The notes beneath the pieces are model-generated. The model worked only from the letters and a program-made list of their open reading frames with translations, did no database searches and had not been told where the DNA came from. Below are positions 1 through 3,721 of a stretch of DNA of 6,582 bases, one piece after another; position 1 is the stretch's first letter, and each line of letters begins with the position of its first letter. The DNA lies in contig JAFPYQ010000150.1 of assembly GCA_017394475.1 (NCBI GenBank), forward strand, positions 1-6,582, written 5' to 3'. This DNA comes from Oscillospiraceae bacterium (GTDB lineage: Bacteria > Bacillota > Clostridia > Oscillospirales > Ruminococcaceae). Both the position numbers and the translations under genes were made by a program.

Positions 1-1105
1 CAACAGCTTCCTTCTTGGTCTTCATGCCCTCATCAACGAGGTCACAAGCGATCTTGAGAGCAGCCTGAGCGGTCCTCTTACCGTTACGGCACTGGAGCAT
101 ATAGAGCTTCTTGTTCTCTACTGTGAACTCCATGTCCTGCATATCGTGATAGTGGTTCTCGAGGATATCGCAGACCTTTACGAACTCTGCATAAGCCTCG
201 GGGAACTCCTGCTCCATCTGAGCGATGGGCATAGGAGTGCGGACACCTGCAACAACGTCCTCACCCTGAGCGTTCTTAAGGAACTCACCCATGAGCTTCT
301 TTTCGCCTGTTGCGGGATCTCTTGTAAATGCAACGCCTGTACCGGACTCGTTGTTGAGGTTACCGAATACCATGGGCATTACGTTTACTGCAGTACCCCA
401 GGAGTAGGGTATATCATTGTCACGGCGGTATACGTTTGCACGGGGGTTATCCCATGAACGGAACACTGCTTCGATAGCGAGCTTGAGCTGTTCAACGGGA
501 TCAGAGGGGAAGTCCTTGCCGAGCTGCTTCTTGTATTCAGCCTTGAACTGCTCTGCGAGGGTCTTGAGATCAGCAGCGGTGAGCTCTACGTCGTACTGAA
601 CGCCCTTCTCTTCCTTCATCTTGTCGATGAGCTGCTCGAAATACTTCTTGCCGACTTCCATAACGACATCGGAGAACATCTGGATGAAACGTCTGTAGGA
701 GTCGTAAACGAAACGCTCGAAGGAAGGATCGGGGTTGCCCTTGATCATAGCAGCAACAACTTCGTCATTGAGACCCAGGTTGAGGATAGTATCCATCATA
801 CCGGGCATGGAAGCTCTCGCACCTGAACGAACGGAAACAAGGAGAGGATTCTGGAGATCGCCGAACTTCTTGCCGTTGATCTCTTCCATCTTCTTAACGC
901 CTTCCATAGCCTGAGCCATGATCTCGTCGTTTATCTTTCTGCCGTCCTCATAATACTGAGTACAAGCCTCTGTTGTGATAGTGAAGCCCTGAGGAACGGG
1001 GAGACCGATGCTTGACATCTCAGCAAGGTTCGCACCCTTACCGCCGAGAAGATTGCGCATTGTCATATCGCCCTCTGTGAACATGTACACCCATTTGTTT
1101 GCCAT
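1..1105 (-). CDS. ppdK: Pyruvate,phosphate dikinase, N-terminal part (cut by left edge)
   Basis: This cytoplasmic enzyme interconverts ATP + phosphate + pyruvate with AMP + PPi + phosphoenolpyruvate; in anaerobes it often works in PPi-linked glycolysis. The visible 368 residues cover the ATP-grasp nucleotide-binding domain. They begin MANKWVYMFTEGD and contain LLGGKGANLAEM (K23), SVRSGARASMPGMMDT (R93) and LYMLQCRNGKRTAQAAL (about 334-350). K23, R93, D324, E326 and Q338 line up with ATP-site residues K22, R92, D321, E323 and Q335, recalled from the Clostridium symbiosum enzyme. The family is about 870-900 residues, so the phosphohistidine swivel domain and the PEP/pyruvate barrel lie beyond the left edge. 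The ATG at 1103-1105 has GGAGG (1114-1118) at 8-nt spacing. Isoleucine is mostly ATC, unlike the ATA-rich helicase gene, which fits high expression. It has its own promoter, although tcdA lies upstream on the same strand. The identification is very secure. Confidence 0.97.
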   Translation of the reverse strand, partial: MANKWVYMFTEGDMTMRNLLGGKGANLAEMSSIGLPVPQGFTITTEACTQYYEDGRKINDEIMAQAMEGVKKMEEINGKKFGDLQNPLLVSVRSGARASMPGMMDTILNLGLNDEVVAAMIKGNPDPSFERFVYDSYRRFIQMFSDVVMEVGKKYFEQLIDKMKEEKGVQYDVELTAADLKTLAEQFKAEYKKQLGKDFPSDPVEQLKLAIEAVFRSWDNPRANVYRRDNDIPYSWGTAVNVMPMVFGNLNNESGTGVAFTRDPATGEKKLMGEFLKNAQGEDVVAGVRTPMPIAQMEQEFPEAYAEFVKVCDILENHYHDMQDMEFTVENKKLYMLQCRNGKRTAQAALKIACDLVDEGMKTKKEAV

Positions 1106-1136
1106 TGAATATACCTCCGTGTTAAACTCAATAATA

Positions 1137-1157
1137 GAGGCGGCTCGCGCACGCCTC
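1137..1157 (-). promoter_or_regulatory. GC-rich hairpin in the ppdK leader
   Basis: The 6-bp arms GAGGCG (1137-1142) and CGCCTC (1152-1157) pair perfectly around a 9-base GC-rich loop. The hairpin ends 18 nt before the GGAGG of ppdK on the mRNA, so it does not cover the ribosome binding site. It may affect mRNA stability or translation. No poly-U tract follows, so it is not a standard terminator, and it matches no riboswitch class that I recognise. Confidence 0.4.
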
Positions 1158-1176
1158 GTACTAACACACTTTTCCT

Positions 1177-1196
1177 TTACTTGCACTTACAAGTAA
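1177..1196 (-). promoter_or_regulatory. Hairpin/inverted repeat at the predicted 5' end of ppdK mRNA
   Basis: The 7-bp arms TTACTTG (1177-1183) and CAAGTAA (1190-1196) match perfectly around a 6-base loop. With the predicted start near 1198, this would be the first structure in the ppdK transcript. It could be a 5' stabilising stem-loop or a DNA operator just downstream of the start site. The repeat is seen directly; its role is inferred. Confidence 0.45.
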
Positions 1197-1204
1197 CCTA
1201 TACT

Positions 1205-1233
1205 ATTATATCAAATTTTTTCGACAATTTCTA
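1205..1233 (-). promoter_or_regulatory. Predicted sigma-A promoter of ppdK
   Basis: On the minus strand a perfect TATAAT lies at 1205-1210, preceded by TGA, which makes an extended -10 (TGnTATAAT). At 17-bp spacing the -35 position is TAGAAA (1228-1233), matching TTGACA at four of six bases. The predicted start is near 1198, giving a leader of roughly 90 nt before the ATG. It lies wholly inside the gap after tcdA, so ppdK can be transcribed independently. Confidence 0.75.
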
Positions 1234-1240
1234 TTGTGAA
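1220..1240. repeat. Inverted repeat over the ppdK -35 region
   Basis: ACAAT (1224-1228) and ATTGT (1233-1237) form perfect arms around a 4-base centre. They extend by TTC (1220-1222) and GAA (1238-1240) with one unpaired G at 1223. The repeat covers the weak -35 of the ppdK promoter, so it could be a regulator site. It is not followed by a T tract on the minus strand, so it does not look like a terminator for tcdA. Its function is inferred from position only. Confidence 0.4.
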
Positions 1241-1275
1241 ATACGGTGAAAATTCATAGGTTTTTTGTGCATTTA

Positions 1276-1998
1276 TTACAACTTTTGACGAATATTTTCT
1301 GTCAGGTCTTTTATTACCTCTCCCGCGATGATGAGACCTGCCACGGGAGGCACTAATGAAACCGATCCCGGGACTGTTTTCTTGGCGGTGTCCTCGTCGG
1401 GCTGAAAGAGGGGAGCCATGGGCTTTTCCTCGGAATACAGCACCTTGTACGGCGCAAAGCCCCGCTTTTTGCTCTCATACCTCATGACCCGCGCTAAAGG
1501 GCATACGGAGGTGTGGTAGATATCCGTTACTTTGAATGCGGTGGGATCGAGCTTGTTCCCCGTGCCCATAGAGGATATGACAGGCACGCCGGCTTTCTGG
1601 GCACATTCTATTATGCACAGCTTCCCTGTCACCGTATCTATGGCATCCACCACATAGTCATACTGTGAAAATTCGAACAGATGGGCAGTTTCCGGCATGA
1701 ACAGAACGCAGTGTTCGTGAACGGTGCATCCCGGAGAGATGCGGTGTATCCGTTGTGCCATGGCGGCTGTCTTTTCCATGCCGATGTTATCCGCCTCGGC
1801 GATGATCTGGCGGTTTATGTTGGTGGGGCTTATAACATCGTTGTCGATGATATCTATACAGCCGAGCCCTGCTCTGACGAGCCCTTCTGCCACATATCCC
1901 CCTACTCCGCCGATGCCGAAGACCGCCACGCGGCTGCCTTTCATTTTGTCCACAGCGCCGCTGCCCAGCAGCATAGCCGTCCTTGTGAAGTAGTCCAT
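1276..1998 (-). CDS. tcdA: tRNA threonylcarbamoyladenosine dehydratase (TcdA/CsdL, ThiF/E1-like)
   Basis: TcdA uses ATP to dehydrate t6A at position 37 of ANN-decoding tRNAs to the cyclic form ct6A. This 240-residue protein shows the E1-like Rossmann fold: GIGGVG at 28-33, the acidic strand end IIDND (50-54), the TNINRQ block (59-64) and K76. DAID follows at 118-121, then the TcdA-type stretch SMGTGNKLDP (143-152), VCPLARVMR (165-173) and PGSVSLVPPVAGL (210-222). These C-terminal blocks separate it from ThiF, MoeB and HesA, and I see no paired zinc-binding CxxC motifs. It is somewhat shorter than E. coli TcdA (about 268 residues) and shows no obvious C-terminal membrane helix. The ATG at 1996-1998 has AGGAG (2006-2010) at 7-nt spacing. 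No sulfur-transfer partner (csdA/csdE) is adjacent. It diverges from galT. Function is inferred from family motifs. Confidence 0.92.
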   Translation of the reverse strand: MDYFTRTAMLLGSGAVDKMKGSRVAVFGIGGVGGYVAEGLVRAGLGCIDIIDNDVISPTNINRQIIAEADNIGMEKTAAMAQRIHRISPGCTVHEHCVLFMPETAHLFEFSQYDYVVDAIDTVTGKLCIIECAQKAGVPVISSMGTGNKLDPTAFKVTDIYHTSVCPLARVMRYESKKRGFAPYKVLYSEEKPMAPLFQPDEDTAKKTVPGSVSLVPPVAGLIIAGEVIKDLTENIRQKL

Positions 1999-2039
1999 AT
2001 TTTTTCTCCTGTGTTTTCAAAGCTTGCAGTCATAACAGG

Positions 2040-2068
2040 ATTATAGCATATAGGCGGCGGAATGTCAA
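2040..2068 (-). promoter_or_regulatory. Consensus sigma-A promoter of tcdA
   Basis: On the minus strand a perfect TTGACA (2063-2068) is followed after exactly 17 bp by a perfect TATAAT (2040-2045). TGC directly before the -10 makes it an extended element. The predicted start is near 2033, giving a leader of about 35 nt before the tcdA ATG. It lies back-to-back with the galT promoter, the two -35 boxes being 45 bp apart. Confidence 0.88.
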
Positions 2069-2084
2069 ATCGGGATAAAGGTGA

Positions 2085-2106
2085 CCGAAAACGACGGCTT
2101 TTTCGG
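2085..2106. repeat. Inverted repeat CCGAAAA/TTTTCGG between divergent promoters
   Basis: The 7-bp perfect arms at 2085-2091 and 2100-2106 are separated by 8 bases. The repeat lies in the 45 bp between the tcdA and galT -35 boxes, where a regulator could act on either promoter. It shares bases 2100-2103 with a second inverted repeat (2096-2124), so as hairpins or sites the two are mutually exclusive. The role is inferred. Confidence 0.45.
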
Positions 2107-2124
2107 AAAAGTATTGAAAAAGCC
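2096..2124. repeat. Inverted repeat GGCTTTTT/AAAAAGCC overlapping the galT -35
   Basis: The 8-bp perfect arms at 2096-2103 and 2117-2124 are separated by 13 bases. The right arm overlaps the galT -35 box TTGAAA (2114-2119), so a protein bound here could block or recruit RNA polymerase. Centre-to-centre spacing of the arms is 21 bp, two helical turns, which fits a dimeric regulator. It matches no operator consensus that I can name confidently. Confidence 0.45.
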
Positions 2125-2142
2125 CGTGTTTTGTGTTATAAT
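2114..2142 (+). promoter_or_regulatory. Sigma-A promoter of galT (and probably the downstream helicase gene)
   Basis: TTGAAA (2114-2119) and a perfect TATAAT (2137-2142) are 17 bp apart, with TGT just before the -10 (extended). The predicted start is near 2149, giving a leader of about 55 nt. Only 23 bp separate galT from the helicase gene and no terminator is seen there, so this promoter probably drives both. Confidence 0.85.
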
Positions 2143-2160
2143 CTGATATGATCTGATCAT
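2141..2160. repeat. Direct repeat and palindrome at the galT transcription start
   Basis: ATCTGAT occurs at 2141-2147 and again at 2151-2157, exactly 10 bp apart. Overlapping it, ATGATC-T-GATCAT (2148-2160) is a perfect 13-base palindrome with an odd centre. The predicted galT start (about 2149) lies inside, the classic place for a repressor site. Whether a protein binds here is inference from position and symmetry. Confidence 0.45.
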
Positions 2161-2192
2161 GCCGCTATGGCAATTATAAGAAAAACTGTATG

Positions 2193-2197
2193 AAGGA
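2193..2197 (+). promoter_or_regulatory. Ribosome binding site that decides the galT start
   Basis: AAGGA at 2193-2197 lies 7 nt before the ATG at 2205. It sits just inside the reading frame opened by the upstream in-frame ATG at 2190, which has only a weak A-rich leader. This favours 2205 over 2190 as the real start. Confidence 0.65.
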
Positions 2198-2204
2198 AAA
2201 ACGT

Positions 2205-3698
2205 ATGAAAGTATATGGACATATCGCCGCGCTTGCAGAGTACGGCATAGAAAAAGGTCTTGCAGATGAGATCGACCGTGATCTCATCATAAACTCCCTG
2301 CTGGATGTGCTGCATCTTGATACATTTGAAAAACCGGATGAGATACCGGAGCTGCCGCTGGAGGATATCCTTTCCGGGCTGCTGGACTATGCCGTGGAAA
2401 ACGGGCTGTGTGAGGACAGCATCGTATACCGCGACCTTTTTGATACAAGGCTCATGGGATGCCTCACCCCCCGCCCGTCCGAGGTGGTGCGCAGGTTTGG
2501 CGAAAATATGGCTGTCTCCCCCGAAAAGGCTACGGAGTGGTATTACCGTTTCTCACAGGATACCGATTATATCCGCAGATACCGCATCAAAAAGGATATG
2601 CGCTGGAAGGCGCAGACCGAGTACGGAGAGCTGGATATCACCATAAACCTGTCAAAGCCCGAAAAGGACCCGAAAGCCATCGCCGCGGCAAGGAATGCGG
2701 CATCGGGCTATCCGAAATGCCTGCTGTGTGCGGAGAATGTGGGCTATGCGGGGCGGGTGAACCATCCCGCAAGGCAGAACCACCGCATCATCCCCATAGA
2801 TATAGCGGGGCAGGAATGGGGCTTCCAGTATTCTCCCTATGTGTACTATAACGAGCACTGCATAGTTTTCAACCGCACCCATACCCCTATGGTGATAGAC
2901 AGGTCTGCCTTTGAAAAGCTGTTCTCCTTTGTTGAAAAGTTCCCTCACTATTTTGTGGGCTCGAATGCCGATCTGCCCATCGTAGGCGGCTCCATACTGG
3001 CACACGAGCATTTCCAGGGCGGCTGCTACACCTTTGCCATGGCTGCAGCCCCTGTGGAAAAGAAATACACTGTAAAGGGGTATGAGGATGTGTCTGTGGG
3101 GCGCGTCAAGTGGCCCATGTCGGTGATAAGGCTCAGCGGAAAGGATCATCACAGGCTTTGTGACCTGGCGGATGTGATACTCACAAAATGGAGAGCCTAC
3201 ACCGATGAAAGTGCGTTCATATATGCCTTTACAGACGGTGAGCCCCACAACACCATAACCCCCATAGCGAGGAAAAACGGCGAAAACTATGAGCTGGATC
3301 TTGTGCTGCGCAATAACATCACCACCGCTGAGCATCCCCTCGGAGTGTACCATCCTCACGCAGAGCTGCACCATATCAAAAAGGAGAACATAGGTCTTAT
3401 TGAAGTGATGGGGCTCGCAGTCCTTCCTTCAAGGCTCAAGGGGGAGCTTGAGAGCCTTGCCCGTGCCATCGGAGAGGGGCGCGATTACCGCAGCGATGAG
3501 GTGCTCTCGAAGCATGCGGACTGGGCGGATACCTTTGCAGGTGACCTTGCGGGAAAGAGTATAGATGAGATAACCGCACGCATACGCCTTGAAACGGGCA
3601 TCGTGTTCGCAAAGGTGCTCGAGCACGCAGGCGTATATAAAAGGGATGCGCAGGGTATGTCTGCTTTTGACAGATTTGTTTCCGTGGTAAGCGGATGA
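2205..3698 (+). CDS. galT: UDP-glucose--hexose-1-phosphate uridylyltransferase, class II GalT
   Basis: GalT moves UMP from UDP-glucose to galactose-1-phosphate, giving UDP-galactose and glucose-1-phosphate in the Leloir pathway. The 497-residue protein has the length and sequence of the Firmicutes-type (class II) family rather than the roughly 350-residue E. coli type. A helical N-terminal part precedes the catalytic region, which contains AHEHFQGG; H267-E-H269-F-Q271 corresponds to the histidine-triad-like nucleophile motif written HPHxQ in class I. GEPHNTITPIARK, YHPHAELHHIKKENIGLIEV and LPSRLKGEL follow in the C-terminal half, as is usual for the class. The start at 2205 is chosen for its AAGGA at 7-nt spacing; an ATG at 2190 would add five residues. 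The stop TGA is at 3696-3698. No galK or galE is visible. A strong promoter and nearby repeats suggest regulation, perhaps by sugar supply (inference). Confidence 0.96.
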   Translation: MKVYGHIAALAEYGIEKGLADEIDRDLIINSLLDVLHLDTFEKPDEIPELPLEDILSGLLDYAVENGLCEDSIVYRDLFDTRLMGCLTPRPSEVVRRFGENMAVSPEKATEWYYRFSQDTDYIRRYRIKKDMRWKAQTEYGELDITINLSKPEKDPKAIAAARNAASGYPKCLLCAENVGYAGRVNHPARQNHRIIPIDIAGQEWGFQYSPYVYYNEHCIVFNRTHTPMVIDRSAFEKLFSFVEKFPHYFVGSNADLPIVGGSILAHEHFQGGCYTFAMAAAPVEKKYTVKGYEDVSVGRVKWPMSVIRLSGKDHHRLCDLADVILTKWRAYTDESAFIYAFTDGEPHNTITPIARKNGENYELDLVLRNNITTAEHPLGVYHPHAELHHIKKENIGLIEVMGLAVLPSRLKGELESLARAIGEGRDYRSDEVLSKHADWADTFAGDLAGKSIDEITARIRLETGIVFAKVLEHAGVYKRDAQGMSAFDRFVSVVSG

Positions 3699-3708
3699 CA
3701 TCCTTTAC

Positions 3709-3714
3709 GGAGGG
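3709..3714 (+). promoter_or_regulatory. Strong ribosome binding site fixing a TTG start
   Basis: GGAGGG (3709-3714) lies 7 nt before TTG at 3722-3724. An in-frame TAA at 3716-3718 closes the frame upstream, and the first in-frame ATG is near codon 95, beyond the conserved SWIM motif. Translation therefore almost certainly begins at the TTG. Confidence 0.85.
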
Positions 3715-3721
3715 ATAAGTT

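Noticed and set aside
146..457. Plus-strand open frame of 103 codons inside ppdK
   Set aside because: It lies opposite a strongly conserved part of PPDK; its cysteine-rich product is an antisense artefact.
1220..1250. Possible Rex (redox repressor) site near the ppdK promoter
   Set aside because: A TTGTGAA half-site occurs at 1234-1240, but the required inverted TTCACAA half at 4-base spacing is missing; the symmetry runs the other way.
1211..1275. Possible intrinsic terminator of tcdA
   Set aside because: The only hairpin there is short and AT-rich, and on the minus strand it is followed by A-rich rather than T-rich sequence.
2006..2039. CCTGT/ACAGG pairing that could mask the tcdA ribosome binding site
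   Set aside because: The distal arm (2035-2039) lies upstream of the predicted transcription start (about 2033), so it would not be in the mRNA; five pairs across a 21-nt loop is also weak.
1681..2046. Plus-strand open frame of 121 codons opposite tcdA
   Set aside because: It is antisense to conserved TcdA motifs, with no convincing ribosome binding site or family resemblance.
2652..3374. Long minus-strand open frame (240 codons) inside galT
   Set aside because: The plus strand encodes a clearly recognisable GalT here. The antisense frame has no recognisable motif and is a by-product of codon bias.
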